Of a DNA stretch of 64,000 nucleotides, positions 1-12,079 are shown in pieces. The DNA is from Diadema setosum. Lineage: Eukaryota; Echinodermata; Echinoidea; Diadematoida; Diadematidae. The stretch spans positions 7,763,955-7,827,954 of the forward strand of contig NC_092701.1 of assembly GCF_964275005.1 (NCBI RefSeq), written 5' to 3'. The position numbers and the translations under genes were made by a program. Within the stretch, counting starts at the first letter, position 1, and each line of letters opens with the position of its first letter. The notes under the pieces are model-generated. The model searched no databases, was not told where the DNA came from, and saw nothing but the letters and a program-made list of their open reading frames with translations.

Positions 1-1395
1 GTAAACATTTATGGACTTCATGTTCAAACAAAGAATGAACTTGCGTAGACCGTGGTGACCAGGCTTGTCCGTCAAGCAACATTAGGGAAGCACACATTCT
101 ATCGTTTATCATTGTATGCACTGATAAACTTTTACTATCTATATTTCCAAATATTTATACGGGCTTGCTGTCAGTCGGATATTATAATGCTTACATTACA
201 GATTATCATCTCAGTGAATTCAAAAGTTAGCATGCCTGTTCGTATATAGTACAATAATGATGGTTTTTTTTTTTGTTTTTTTTTTTGTTTTTTTGCTTCA
301 TACTAAATCTAACTACTGCAAAATGAGCGGCCTTGTGAAAATTTGGTCCAAGAGTACGTAGATTTTAAAAACGTGATAATAAATTACATGATAAATGTAA
401 ATTGTTACGAAATGTACTTTTTGTATGGTTGTCGCTGAAAGTCAATTTTTATCAAAATATCGTTGGCATTGGAAGACGGACCATTATATGTGATGCAATA
501 ATTTTATTTCTTCGTGTCAGCAAAACGACTCACATAATTGTCTAAATTCTCATAAATGTGGTTTGCTTTTATTACAGCCAAGCTCCGTTCAGTCCATTCT
601 CCGTTGCCTTGGTTACTGCCTACTTTCCTACAGTTAGTCAATACTATACGTAAAACCCTCTCACTGATTATTCTCCTTGATTGTTTATGACGACTAAAAA
701 TAATACTCTGAATAAAACACAAACAAATCTAGTCTCAGTTTAGTAGCGGAAAACCATGTAATATCTGCCTGTCTTTTATTTTGACTGTATTAAACGATTA
801 ACCATTTTCATCTGTGTTTTGCTTTAGTTCTTGTGTTTCATCTCTATTAGTCATGAAAGTTGTGTGTGTTTGTAAACTTCATTCATGATTGTGTTGATCT
901 CATGTGATCTCTTTTCGATTCAAAGTTTCGAACTAAAAAAAAATATTTAATTTGTTAATTTGATTTGCCTGAAATAATCAAATTTCCTCTTGCCGCCCAT
1001 ATTTTGTCTCACAGAGCATGTCATACAGATGCATATGCGTTTCATTAGATATCACTGTGTGCAAATAATGAGAATGATGGTATAAACAGTTTATTGTATT
1101 CCTCTAAACTGTAACATGTGTTTTTTTTTTTATTCTTCTTGTGGTGCAAATACATTTCGATGAAGAAAATGTGACATAGAAATAAAATCATAATCACATA
1201 CACACGGAAAGTAATTCAACAGTCTTCAGTTTACAATTTAGTTCCGGCAAGCACTTTAAAATGACGTGAGCAAGTGAGGTTTGTTATAAAAGACATCACA
1301 TAAATATTTATGGGCATTTATATTGAAGATATCACAACGTTGCATACTTATCAAACCAATCTTTCCCGTGTACCTACACTTGCTACTGTATATAG
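1..1395. other. Non-coding flank left of the transporter exons
   Basis: No reading frame here looks like a gene. The stretch is AT-rich, with a T-rich run near 260-295 and another near 1120-1135. The missing N-terminal transmembrane exons of the transporter at 1396-4039 were not found here, so they are either left of the window or too short to see. Confidence 0.5.
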
Positions 1396-4039
1396 CCACT
1401 ACGCGGATTGGCACTGAGCATTCTCAACAGCGGCATCGCCATCGGCTACGCCCTTGCCTACGGGCTGGGCTTCGTGAAGGAGATGGCCGGGTGGCGGTGG
1501 GCGTACTGGACGGCGAGCTCCTCGGGCGTGATCGTGGCCGTCATCATGCTCTTCACCGTCAATAATCCCACCGAACTGGTCAAGGTAAAACGAAATCGCC
1601 GAAACTATCGACATTTCTGGAGACAACTTAAAAACATTAAATCATGATTCCAATATAATTTCTATCCATTCATTATATTTCCTTACGGCTGGCTATACAA
1701 GGAATGTAAAGCAATGCAATAATCAGTAATGATACACTTAATGTACCATCTTTATAGCAGACATACAGCTGACTTTTCAATCAGGAATCACTAATGTAAA
1801 CAATAATATGCGACAAATCTCATACACCCTTAAGATAACGTAGTAGATATTTCTGGAGACAACTTAAAACATTAAATCATGTTTCAGATATAATTTCTAT
1901 CCATTCAATTGTCGTATGTTATAGAAGGAATGTAACGCAATGCAATAATCAGTAATGATACCATCATAGCAGACATACATCTGACTTTTTCGATTGAGAA
2001 TCAGTAAAGTAAGCAATGATATTTGACAGATCTCGTACACACTCAAAATAACGAGGTAGATAAAAGAGATGAATACACACATGGCAAGAAATGAGTTTTT
2101 GAAAACCGAAAATAAAGAATAAAGACAGAATCCGATAAGGATTAGAACTAACACTGGTTGTCGGGCACAAGCTTCGTGATCTAGTGGCTATGGATATAAG
2201 ACGTCTGTCTCGTGATATGGGAGGCATTTCATGAAGAGTTTTGTTAGATATTTTTCTGAAAAACTGTTATAAGTTACTGAAATCCTTACATCTGATTGGA
2301 TGACAGCAAATTTGTCTGACAAAACGCTTCATGAAATGCCCCCAGCAGGTCGTAGGTTCGAATCCTGTTCGAGAATGTATGCCCATGACTTCTTTTGTCA
2401 TGGCTACTACTAAAACACTAATCACCTCGGTGCTTATGTATTACGTCGATGTAAAGCAATCTGTCATATCAGTTGCAATAAACGACAGAAGCAATTGGCA
2501 AATTCTATAGGTCCTGATGGAACAATAAAAAGAAATAATGTACGAATGTCGCGTCCTATTGTTCTTCATATTGCCGCCCACAGCAGCAGACTTCGAAGTC
2601 CATGGGAAAGATGCGACGTCGGGAACTCCTCGTTTTCCTCAACTGGATGACCATCATCCCACTCAGCCTCGGTTCCGCTCTCCGCTTCGGTTCCACCTAC
2701 ATCTTCAACTACAACATCAACAACTATCTTCTCCACTACTACCCGCACTTCCCCGTGCACAACTACCTGAGCTGGACGCCGATTCTCTCGGGCATTGGCG
2801 GCATCTTCTTCGGAGGGTTGCTAAGCGACGCCGCCTGGAGAAACTACGGACTGGAAGGAAGACTGTGTATTCAAATCGCTCTTTCGGTGAATTGAAAGTT
2901 AATTGACTCTTTGTTTGTGTTTGTTGTTTTTCACGTCCGCAGCTCTTGTAAAGCATCATTACTCTTTGATTATCGATTGATAACCAAAGTAATCAGAAGA
3001 AAGTATTTTATTTCTTATGCTGAACAGTCTGCTGAATGGTCAGATCGGAATGGTAATTGAGCATCTGATTCGCGGTTGATGGGTATTAGCTTTGCTTGAT
3101 ATTATGATGGCCCTGGACTCCGCATTATCATCATAAAAAAAAAAAATCAGTAATGCGACTTTCATTGAAAGTGCTTTCCTTCGATTGATTAGAATTGTTC
3201 TCATAGTCTATCAAACAACTGTCAAATAACTGGGTTTCCTTGATTGGACAAACTCTTACTGACAGCCCAAAGTTGAAAGTTATCCACCTCCAGCTAGACT
3301 TTTTAAATTAACCATCTTTCTTCTTCTTCTTCTTCTTTTTTCGAGAGTAGGACAATCGCTAGGTCTTTCAGAAGTTCATGTCAATTGCTTGCATGAGATA
3401 CAAAATGAGTGTCGCATATTACATCTTTGTGAGAAATTATCCTCTCGCGAAGGATTAAATTATAGGCTGATTAGAATATATTTAATGTCGGAATAAAGAA
3501 AAACCTATTACGATAACGAAACCGGGATACTATAAGTAGGACCCTACTTTCATCGAAAATAACCTTTGCTAACTGGTATAATCATTTCGGGACACCTGAA
3601 GCTTTTCGTTTTTATCTTAACTCACTAGGTGATTGCAGGCCCCATCATCACCCTGGTGTTCTTCCTCGATCCGCCCGAGGTCTTCGGCGCGGCAGCCATC
3701 GGCACGTCCGTAGCGGACGCCTGGACCGGAGTGACGGTCTCCTCCCTCTCTGAATTGATTCCAGCTTCGCTGCGGCCCACGTTTTTCGCCTTCTACTACT
3801 GCCTCATCAACACGGTAGGCGGCACGCTCAACATTTTGCTGCCGGGGCTGCGGCACGCTCTGGGCTTCCGCTACGCTATGGTCATGGCCGTGGTCGGCCT
3901 GATCTCCGTGGGAACGACACTATTCGCACTCGGTTTCTTCGCCCTCCTGTGCTCCAGGAGACGCCATAAAAAGGATACCAACGACAACGAAGACGATGAC
4001 AACGATACCGACGATGAGCAAGTCTTGATAATTCAATAA
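1396..4039 (+). CDS. Spinster-like major facilitator transporter, C-terminal three exons (5' partial)
   Basis: Three exons in one phase: 1396-1584, 2590-2886 and 3629-4039, ending in TAA. They give 298 residues, the last ~60% of a 12-helix MFS protein. Exon 1 begins with an RGLALSI stretch followed by two hydrophobic helices and a GWRWAYW turn, the usual helix 4-5 pattern of spinster-type carriers. Exon 2 holds a basic loop (KMRRREL), a helix starting LVFLNWMT, and a GGIFFGGLLSD loop, the MFS repeat of motif A. Exon 3 has the last helices, including SELIPASLRPT, then an acidic tail rich in D, E and N. Donors are gtaaaa, gtgaat and acceptors tatag, cagcag, actag. Exons are much richer in G+C than the introns. 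The substrate cannot be told; animal spinster proteins move lysophospholipids or sphingosine-1-phosphate, but this could be another MFS branch. The exon 2 start could also be 2584 or 2587 in the same frame. Confidence 0.8.
1603..2070. repeat. Two-copy tandem duplication in the transporter intron
   Basis: A block of about 240 bp beginning near ATTTCTGGAGACAACTTA occurs at about 1612 and again at about 1850. Both copies continue through the same landmarks: TAATTTCTATCCATTCA, GCAATGCAATAATCAGTAAT and CAGACATACA. The copies differ by scattered substitutions and small gaps, so the duplication is not recent. Confidence 0.8.
2163..2455 (+). mobile_element. tRNA-derived SINE, copy 1 (interrupted)
   Basis: The head reads like a tRNA: an A-box-like GATCTAGTGGCTATGG near 2178 and a B box GGTTCGAATCC near 2354. 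A tail with TTTTGTCATGGCTACTACTA follows. The second copy at 12762-12899 on the other strand shares head and tail and lacks the insert, which shows that 2219-2343 is a later insertion between the A and B boxes. The tRNA-like head is not a functional tRNA gene. Confidence 0.8.
2219..2343. mobile_element. Short inverted-repeat element inside SINE copy 1
   Basis: Ends are inverted repeats: GGCATTTCATGAAGAGTT at the left and its near complement AACGCTTCATGAAATGCC at the right. The whole is about 125 bp. The uninterrupted SINE at 12762-12899 marks it as an insertion. It has no coding capacity and its superfamily is not clear. Confidence 0.75.
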
Positions 4040-4516
4040 TAGCTTTATTTTTCTGCACTGCAAGGTTTTCTTTTGAAAAGTGCTCGTCCATGGCTATTAA
4101 GGGTACGATTACCATCTACAAGACCTATCTACATTGTCTATCGTATCATATGGCCGTCATCATGTCTGCATTCAGTGCTTTCAGCTGAAGGACATTAGGG
4201 AGCTATAGATTTTTAGACGTTTAGACGGCGATTGCGTTGGCCGTTCCCCTCCCCTCCTGCGTCGTGTTGCAAAGTAACTTTAGATTTCGCGAAGACGCAA
4301 CCTGTAAAAAGTAAAATAGTGCCCCATTATGATCATTGCATTGAGTAGTTCTCTGCGCCGTAATTTGAGCGGATGCAAAAGTGACCCAGAACACATAGTG
4401 AAAACTCAGACGACGCGAGGTCGATTTTGATAAGCGATGTTGCGCGTGAGCAGAAGTTTTTTTTTTTTTCCCCCTCTGAACGTCCATGTCGCGTAAAGCT
4501 CCGTATTAGTATAATT
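4040..4516. other. Downstream flank of the transporter gene
   Basis: About 480 bp after the transporter stop. I see no gene and no clear AATAAA polyadenylation signal close to the stop. A T tract lies near 4457-4470. Confidence 0.4.
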
Positions 4517-5265
4517 AAGGAGGTTCGAGAAATGGAGTCACAACAGTCTTATTCGCTTTGATCCCATGCTCGAAGCCGCCACTAAAAATATTTGAAGTAA
4601 ATGTCAAACTGGATCTGCCGCTCAGATGCGAAGACGATTGACTCGCGTCTCATTGCATAATCACCAGCCACTTTCCAAGAATTATGTCTTTGTGATGGTG
4701 ATTACTTTTCGCTATCCCTACTTACAAACGATGGGCGGTAGACAATGGTAAAGGCACGGGGATGCGCGAATAGAAATTGCTCAAATATCGCTGAAATAGA
4801 TATCAAAATTACTGGACTGTACGTGTCTGTACGCTAATCTGACATATTAATTTATAAAGAATTATACTTGAAGATGATACCATATTAGTTTCATTTGGCG
4901 GAAATAAGGAGAAAAGTGATAAAACCGGCTTTCCATGAGGGTAAAATGTGAAACACTTTCACAAAATACAGCTCAGATTTACACTTTTGCACATATTTTC
5001 GAACGGAATTGACTTTTGTTTTATATGCTTTATCTATCATTAGATGGAATTTCATTGTATTTGATATACAGTTTAAACAAGCAGCATATACCCGATATTA
5101 TGTTAGCGTTAAAAATGAATCTTCAGATTGCTCAGAAAGATGGCGGCTTCAAGCATCGAACATCAAAGGCACAAATGCACCTGTGAATTCTTTTGTCCAT
5201 CCATAGAAAACTGACAGCTGATTGAATAATATAGTCAGTTGTAACTCCATCTCTCGAACCTCCTT
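4517..5265. mobile_element. Non-autonomous DNA transposon, ~750 bp, ~30-bp inverted ends
   Basis: The left end AAGGAGGTTCGAGAAATGG is matched at the right by CCATCTCTCGAACCTCCTT, and the match continues inward through GAGT-ACAAC. Flanks read TAGTATAATT before and TGGTATAATC after, consistent with a 7-10 bp target duplication. There is no transposase frame. The interior holds AAGATGGCGGC near 5139, a YY1-type motif. Confidence 0.7.
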
Positions 5266-6059
5266 GGTATAATCTTTCATAATGTTTTTTTCTACATTGC
5301 TTGTTAAATCAACAAAGAGTGTTATTAGGGCAGCGTGCTCATCTTTATATCAACATTTTAATAATTTCCACTGAATAATTGAGGACTTGATTTAGTCTTA
5401 ACCATAAATGCCAAGAAGATTATGGTATGTTGTTTGTGTACCCCAAAAGAAAAAAGATATGTAAAAGGCGCTGAGAATGTCTTCAAACACCCGTCCTTGA
5501 CGTGACTTGCTCTTTCCACACACTTATCAATCAGTTAAACATAAAACACGACAGGAAGTTTGGTACGTGTTTGTATCATACATTGTATCCCTCAATGTCT
5601 TTGACCAATGTTTTTGCTGATCGGTGAAAACTTCTTCGATGATGTATTTAAGAAATTTAAATATAAGCTTAATGGTAACTTCCTAACATTTAAAAACACA
5701 ATATGCAGATTCTGTCATAGTGTATGGATGAGGGATGAATCATAATTGTAATACGATAGTAAATTGAACTTAATGAAATAATACAATGTATTCATGAAAT
5801 TCATAGTATAGTGTATGCATTTTGCAATTATGTATTCAAAATAAATCACCCCTTGAAGTTGAAGGCTAAAGAATGAAATAATATAATTATTATATAATAT
5901 AATAATATTATATAATTAATAAAGTATCCCTCAGCAAGCGTTATACATGTTTTGTAAATGAACAAATGAATGAAAAGCGCCTCTGATCACATAATGATCA
6001 AATCAAAGTTAAATTTCATATTCATCAGAAATATATGTATGTATTCATATGTATATATA
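5266..6059. other. AT-rich intergenic stretch
   Basis: No gene seen. A strongly AT-rich self-complementary run (TATTATATAATATAATAATA) lies near 5881-5925, and a short TA-rich run precedes 6060. Confidence 0.4.
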
Positions 6060-6632
6060 CCGGGTGTCCCAAAAAAGGGGAACGGTGGATTTTAAGTACC
6101 TTGCGTTCTAAAAGTGATATATTTTTTTTTGACATCACTACAAAGAGCATCTTCCGCAGAAGGCAATGATACCAAAATCATTAAATTTGGTTCAGTACTT
6201 TTTATTCTACGCCAATTTCTGAAAATGCAGTCATTTTAAAACTTCCCCAGATTTTTGCGACTTATGAGATAATAATTTTTTTTCAATTCAATTCAATTCA
6301 TGCTTTATTTCATTTTTCGAAAAGAACATAAACATTTCACTTTCTTTGGTAACAGAGAATAAGGTTGCATAGTCAAGACAAAGTAAATTGAGAAAAATAA
6401 AATCGAAGAACCTTGGAATAAGAAATACGTTGTAATGAAACTTGACTGAAGTGATAAAGACGACATAATGCGTAAGACATCGAAAAATGGAGGGACCCAC
6501 AAAAATAATTTGAGTGCGACACGCGATCCATACTGTGAATATTGTGTAAGCTCGGTGATCCATGTCAACATACAGCTTTCACATTGTGCACGGGCCAGGA
6601 AAAAAAAAAAAAAAAAAAAAAAAAAGAATAGT

Positions 6633-6663
<31 letters not shown>

Positions 6664-6955
6664 CGCGTCCAATATGAAAGCGTTATCTTCTGTTGACATT
6701 GATCAACGAGCTTACACAATTCACCGTATGGAACGCGTGTTGCACCAAAATTATTATCTCATAAGTCGCAAAAAATTGAAAATGACTGCATTTACAGAAA
6801 TTGGCGTAGAATAAAGAGTACTGAACCAAATTTAATGATTTTGGTATCATGGTCTTCTGCGAAGGATGCTCTTTGTAATGATGCCAAAAAATATATCACT
6901 TTTAGAACGCAAGGTACTGAAAATCCATCGTTCCGCGTTTTTTTGGGACAGCCGG
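6060..6955. mobile_element. Mariner-like non-autonomous element with ~200-bp inverted ends
   Basis: The left end CCGGGTGTCCCAAAAAA is answered by TTTTTTTGGGACAGCCGG at the right, and the complementarity runs inward for about 200 bp, to TTGCGACTTATGAGATAATA on the left and its complement near 6755. TA sits outside both ends. These are features of Tc1/mariner-type elements. No transposase is encoded. The core (about 6280-6660) looks like separate inserted material: see the entry at 6278-6625. Confidence 0.8.
6278..6625 (-). mobile_element. Possible LINE/SINE 3' fragment inside the mariner-like element
   Basis: Read on the minus strand, the sequence ends in AAATAAAGCATGAATTGAAT followed by further ATTGA units near 6282-6300. 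Many non-LTR retrotransposon tails look like this. At the other side a run of about 25 A lies at 6601-6625, followed by a TG microsatellite. The clade cannot be assigned from such a short piece, and the A run may be a separate event. Confidence 0.4.
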
Positions 6956-7016
6956 TATATATATATATATATATATATACATACAATATATAAATCATAT
7001 ACATATATATATATAT

Positions 7017-7465
7017 CAGGGCTCGACACTAACTTTTTTGTTTGGTGGCCCGTTGGGGCAACCAAAATCCTCAATTTCAAATTTTTGGTGGCCTGAGAGA
7101 AAAATTTGGTGGCCCCGAAAAAAAAAACATTAAAAGTCCTGTTTTTTTTTTAATGAGTCAAATATCTAAGTTTTATCCAGTCATAGTAAGAATTGGAAGT
7201 TGGACATAACTCTACTCATAAATAAACCTCAACAAACTCGCAACAGTCACTCTCAGGCACTCATTCAGTCCTTTTCATCCATCCTCTAAACAAATATAAC
7301 TGCTAATTTCTGGAGCAAAAAGTTACGAATTAATTGACATACTTTTCAAAAAAAATTTGGTAGCCCGCCTCGGGCCACCAAATTTGCCCTTTTTTGAAAT
7401 TTGGTGGCCCGACTTTCAATTTTGGTGGCCCCGGGCCACCGGGCCACCGTTAGTGTCGAGCCCTG
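7017..7465. mobile_element. hAT-like non-autonomous element with GGTGGCCC repeats
   Basis: Perfect 17-bp inverted ends: CAGGGCTCGACACTAAC at the left and GTTAGTGTCGAGCCCTG at the right. CAGGG starts are typical of hAT elements. It sits inside a TA microsatellite, so the target duplication cannot be read. Subterminal parts repeat the word TTTGGTGGCCC and variants in both orientations, which may be transposase-binding repeats. Confidence 0.75.
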
Positions 7466-7506
7466 TATATATATATATATATATATATATAGTATATAAT
7501 TATATA

Positions 7507-7762
7507 TGAAGAGTTTGTTTGCAAAAACCGATAAAGTCCATTTTTGAAGATTTTGAAGTACGGTCTCTGTCAAAAAGTACAAAATAATACCTTTAAATGA
7601 TATATTGGTCACTACATAAATTATAAAGGTATATTTTTGAAGTTATGATCAAAAGAAGCAAAAATTTTCTTATTATTCTCTTTATTTTTTTTAGGACCTT
7701 AAATTGCAAATATCTCCATTCGGCAAATATGGACTTATCGGTTTTTGCAAACAAACTCTTCA
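7507..7762. mobile_element. MITE, ~256 bp, ~33-bp inverted ends
   Basis: The left end TGAAGAGTTTGTTTGCAAA and the right end TTTGCAAACAAACTCTTCA are complementary and extend inward through the AACCGATAAGTCCAT region. The flanks are TATATA-like on both sides. No coding capacity. Confidence 0.75.
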
Positions 7763-7955
7763 TATATGTGTATGACCATGGATAATAGACTATGGATACA
7801 GCTTCTCAAGGAGACATTTTGTGTCTCCTTCACTTTTTCAAGTACATTGTATACAGTATCCCATTTAATCACATGCTTTACTGCTGACATTACTTATCTA
7901 CACAGTGTCACTCTAAAGCTGGATCCAGAGTTATTAATATAGAGTGACTGTATAA

Positions 7956-8088
7956 TATATGTGTGTATGTGCGTGTGTGTGTGTGTGTGTGTATGAGATA
8001 TAACAGAAAACGAAAACGGTGTGTAGCTTTGGAATTATTCCTCTTACTCTTCCTCCTTTTTTCTTTTTTTGAAAAAGTGCACGAGTTA

Positions 8089-8131
<43 letters not shown>

Positions 8132-8135
8132 ACAG
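7956..8135. repeat. Paired GT and CA microsatellites
   Basis: A (GT)n run near 7962-7992 and a (CA)n run near 8096-8127 lie about 100 bp apart and are complementary, so the region could form a hairpin. Simple repeat with no gene. Confidence 0.8.
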
Positions 8136-8535
8136 AGGATACTGTTTAATGTGGTTCGGTCAAGGGTCAATGTCCCCTTTGAAGACAGAACTTGACTTGT
8201 AATAATCCCATGTGCAAACTTATTTCAATGATCTAATTACACCTTGAAAAGCTCTCAAATCACTGACAACTTCTGAAAAATGACTAGTTTGTGGACATTT
8301 GCTATGTCTGATAATCATATATTTATTTGACTTATATTTCTTCTCTCACCAAATAACACGCCATATCCATGTAACCTGCGAAGTGTAATGACATGCATTC
8401 TCTGAAATGCAAGTACACCACAGCCAATACAAGTATCAAGTCATTCAGAGAATTTCTTGGGGAAACTTGGTACAACGGAACCTTGTTATACTGAGGTTGG
8501 ATGTTGCAAGATACCTCATACAATGAGATAATTAT

Positions 8536-9399
8536 AACCCTAATGAGGCCAGGCTATTTAGGTAGATGGCGGAGCCAAGGGGGTGCCTCCCAGGGCCCCC
8601 TCCCTCTTCAGATCTTGGGCCTCAACTGCGCGATCACGACGAAAATTGACACACACATTGCCTGTGATGTAATCTCAAAAAGTAAATGGGTGATTTTTCA
8701 AAAAAACAAAAACAAAATCATTTATGCTAAATTATGCTAATTTATGCATAAAATCAGGCTATTTGACATAAATCACTATAAAAGTGTAAAGATCCAAACA
8801 GGCACATGTTTTGTGTATATATTATTTCTAGTGTCCTTAGCAAATGTAAGTGAAAAAAATTGTGCCATCAAAAAATATCCTAAGTAATGTTTAATTTTTT
8901 TTCAGAATTTCTTGTTTATTTCTTTGCTTTTTTACTTTTTGTTTTTCATTGTTTTTTCGATGAAATTTCTCTGTGACATTTTAGCAAGCATGAAAATATG
9001 TTATTAATTGATTTTCATCAATAAAACCGAGAAATAATCATGCTTTTAAGAAATTTGACTGTAAGCACAATTTGCATTGAAATTGTACAAGAATTCCCAT
9101 TTTTAAGTAATTTTTTGGTCTGAAATGCCTGTACTTATTTATGCGTAACTTCAGAACTGCGTGCCTGGGCCCCGTTGCAAGAAAGTTGCAATCAATTGCA
9201 AATAATTGCTAATTTTGAAACAACCATTCTGATTGGCTCAGGGTCTGCCCTATTAAGAAGACCTGCATGCAACAATGATTTTGATTGGCCAGTGACAATC
9301 AGTTGCAAGTTGCGTTTAAACGCAAAGTTTCTAGCAACGGGGCCCTGGGGTCACAAATTTGGTCTCAAAAGATGCGGTAGACTTGGCCTTGTTAGGGTT
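8536..9399. mobile_element. Non-autonomous DNA element, ~865 bp, AACCCTAA ends
   Basis: The left end AACCCTAATGAGGCCAGG matches the right end CTTGGCCTTGTTAGGGTT in inverted orientation with three mismatches. There is no transposase. A smaller element at 9167-9345 is nested near the right end. The superfamily is not certain. Confidence 0.6.
9167..9345. mobile_element. Nested MITE with GGGCCCCGTTGC ends
   Basis: Inverted ends GGGCCCCGTTGC and GCAACGGGGCCC. CCTGG is present on both sides, a possible short target duplication. About 178 bp, inside the element at 8536-9399. Confidence 0.65.
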
Positions 9400-10281
9400 A
9401 AAGGTCCCATTCCTTTTCTAATTCTTCTGATTTTAGCCCTAATTTAATGAGATACTCATAATGACGAGGAAATACATTCGTATCAGTGGTCCCAAGCAGC
9501 TTATTATAACAAGGTTCCCCTGTACCTACGACATGTCACAAAGTCACTTAAAAGCAACATATTTCCTTTATGTTCATTAGGATGGAAATAAGACTGCTCT
9601 CGATATCTGATATATTTATGGCGATAATTCACTCACTAGCAACCACTTTATGACCACACTCTGAAAATGGTAGGTTGGTCAAAAGGGTACACTTTTTGAA
9701 AGTGTTGTCACCACCTACTTGTATCTCAGGGTTATGAATCTCATTATAGTTCTGAACACTTTTGCGGATTAGCACATGGTTTCATGGAGTTGTTCGAAAG
9801 AGTGAAGCAGGTGCACATCAGCAGCTTCTTCATGTATGCTTGTAGTATCTAACTGACTTTTCACAAAATGAAGATCACACTACAAATGGTTTTTAGATTT
9901 GAGTTTAATCTTTCTACTTTCCAAGGGGGGGGGGGGGCAGTGCATGCACTTCCACAAATCTATAAATATCTTGGCATCAATTTCAAAATTAAAATGTAAT
10001 TGACAATGCGCAAAAAATGGGCCATAGATGGCCTTGAATGGGTTAAGGGACTAGAAAATAAATATTGGGCAGACTCCAGCAATGCCAGACTGAATAAAAC
10101 CTACACCTAACTTTGTTGGGGTACACACAACCTCTCCTACATAGTTTAGCACATGAGTATTGTCCACGTGCATCCTGGACTGAAATGGAGGGATGTTCAT
10201 TACCCTGTTGGAGACAACAAGTCCCTGGTACACCAGGGTAAGTGCCTATGGGAGATAGTTACAGCAAAATCAGCTCATCCT
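9400..10281. other. Intergenic stretch, nothing recognised
   Basis: No gene or clear element seen. A run of 13 G lies near 9925-9938. Confidence 0.4.
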
Positions 10282-11322
10282 TACAATAATAAAAAGTTTT
10301 GGTACCTCAAAAGTTTCCCTGAATTTCCTTGTCTTGGTTTGTGTTTCAGGTTAAAGTACGTTGTCTGTGAGAATTACTCGCCCCAAAGTGCTCTCATGTC
10401 TTGGTAATCATGCAATAATGGTTTCGTACCAGAGCCGCTGTGGTACCGCGGCGAAAATTATAGTACAATGTATGTGTATTGTACGAAACCACTGACTGCG
10501 ACCAGCACCGTGCAGCCCCATACGCATAGCTAACAGCGACCAGCAGCCCCATACGCATAGCGTAATGGGGCTTCGCGTTGTAGCTTTCAGGATCATGAAA
10601 GAATTAGTATCGCGGGTAACAGTCAATTTAAAATCCAAAAATTTCTTCAATTTGAAGACTTACCAACTAAGTTGAATTATTGAAAACAGGCTTCGGACAA
10701 CGTTTGGTTCTGCCAATAGTCCCTTTCTGTTCGAATTGATGACTGAATGTGACTCGGTCGAGAGGACCTTGGGAGAGCTACATACACTGAATACTACGGC
10801 CAGCGCATGCGCACACAAACATCTTATCCGTTCATGGATTTGAAATCTGTGTGCATGCATGTGATGTGTTCTCATGCACTGGCTGTAGTATTCAGTGTAC
10901 ATAGTTCTCCGAAGGTCCTCTCGACCGAGTCACATTCAGTCATCAATTCGAACAGAAAGGGACTATTGGCAGAACCAAACGTTGCCCTAAGCCTGTTTTC
11001 AATACTTCAACTTAATTGTTAAGTCTTCAAATTGAAGAAATTTTGGGATTTTAACTTGACATGTACCCGCGATACTAAATCTGTCATGATCCTGAATGCT
11101 ACAATGCGAAGCCCGATTACGCTATGCGTATGGGGCTGCTGGTCGCTATGTGTATGGGGCTGCTGGTTGCAGTTAATTGCATGATTACTAAGACAAGAGA
11201 GCACTTTGGGGCGAGTAAGTCTCACAGTGTTAGTTATATGAAAGGTACTTTAACCTTAAACACAAACTAAGACAAGGAAATTCAGGAAAACTTTTGAGGT
11301 ACCAAAACTTTTTATTATCTTT
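10282..11322. repeat. ~1-kb imperfect palindrome (foldback structure)
   Basis: The outer arms AAAAAGTTTTGGTACCTCAA (near 10290) and its complement (near 11295) pair, and matching continues inward through CAAAGTGCTCTCATGTCTTG, CCGAGTCACATTCAGTCATC-type and CACTGAATACTAC segments to a centre near 10800-10870. Each arm is about 500 bp. It is most likely a foldback DNA transposon or an inverted duplication. I found no convincing target duplication. Confidence 0.8.
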
Positions 11323-12079
11323 AATACGTCAATACCATCCTACCATGTCCAGCGTACGCTTGCTGTGTGACAAGTATGAAGGGATGCCAGAGGCCCACCT
11401 CAAAACTTGGGAGCTTCCAAAGAGGCTGGCAACATTCCAGAGACTCCAACTCTACCGCTTTCGACAGGAGATCTCCCGCCAAAAGCCCATTTTTGCTAAA
11501 TCTCCCGTTCTCCCGCTTGACATTTAATTTCTCCAGCCCTGGCCCTGTGTCTCCCGCTTGAAATGATTTCTTACTTAGTGTCATGTTGAAAAATAAGCCT
11601 TAGATAGCACGAAAGAGCATCTAGAACCCTATAGCTGGACCCCGGCCGCAAGGAACTTCGCGCACATCAAGTTGGAGTCTCCCGTTTGCTACGGGTTTCA
11701 GGCGGGAGAATCTCCAGATCAGAAGGTGCTTGAGGTTGGAGTCTCTGACATTCATGGATCAAATTCAGGGAAAGCAATATGGGAGATACTTTCTCTGTTA
11801 CATGCATCTCAGTAGATGATGATCATTCCCAAATCAGGGAGCTTTTCATGTTCTTCTTCTGTCATGACATGAAGAAAGAAGTTACCAGTGATTTTCTAGG
11901 AAGCCCCCTTGCAGAATCAAGAAACCTTGGCGGGTCAAAGATTGAAACTTCTCCGTAGCCTGTCTCCGACTGGAATGCTCCATTGACGATGAACTTAGCA
12001 CCAGCAGGGAGAGTAAAAAATATAGACCGATTCTGTGACGCGCTATGTGTATTTTTGGCATGGGCAGCGCCATTACTGC

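Noticed and set aside
2163-2400. Possible tRNA gene
   Set aside because: A and B boxes are split by a MITE, and a second copy with a long non-tRNA tail shows it is a SINE.
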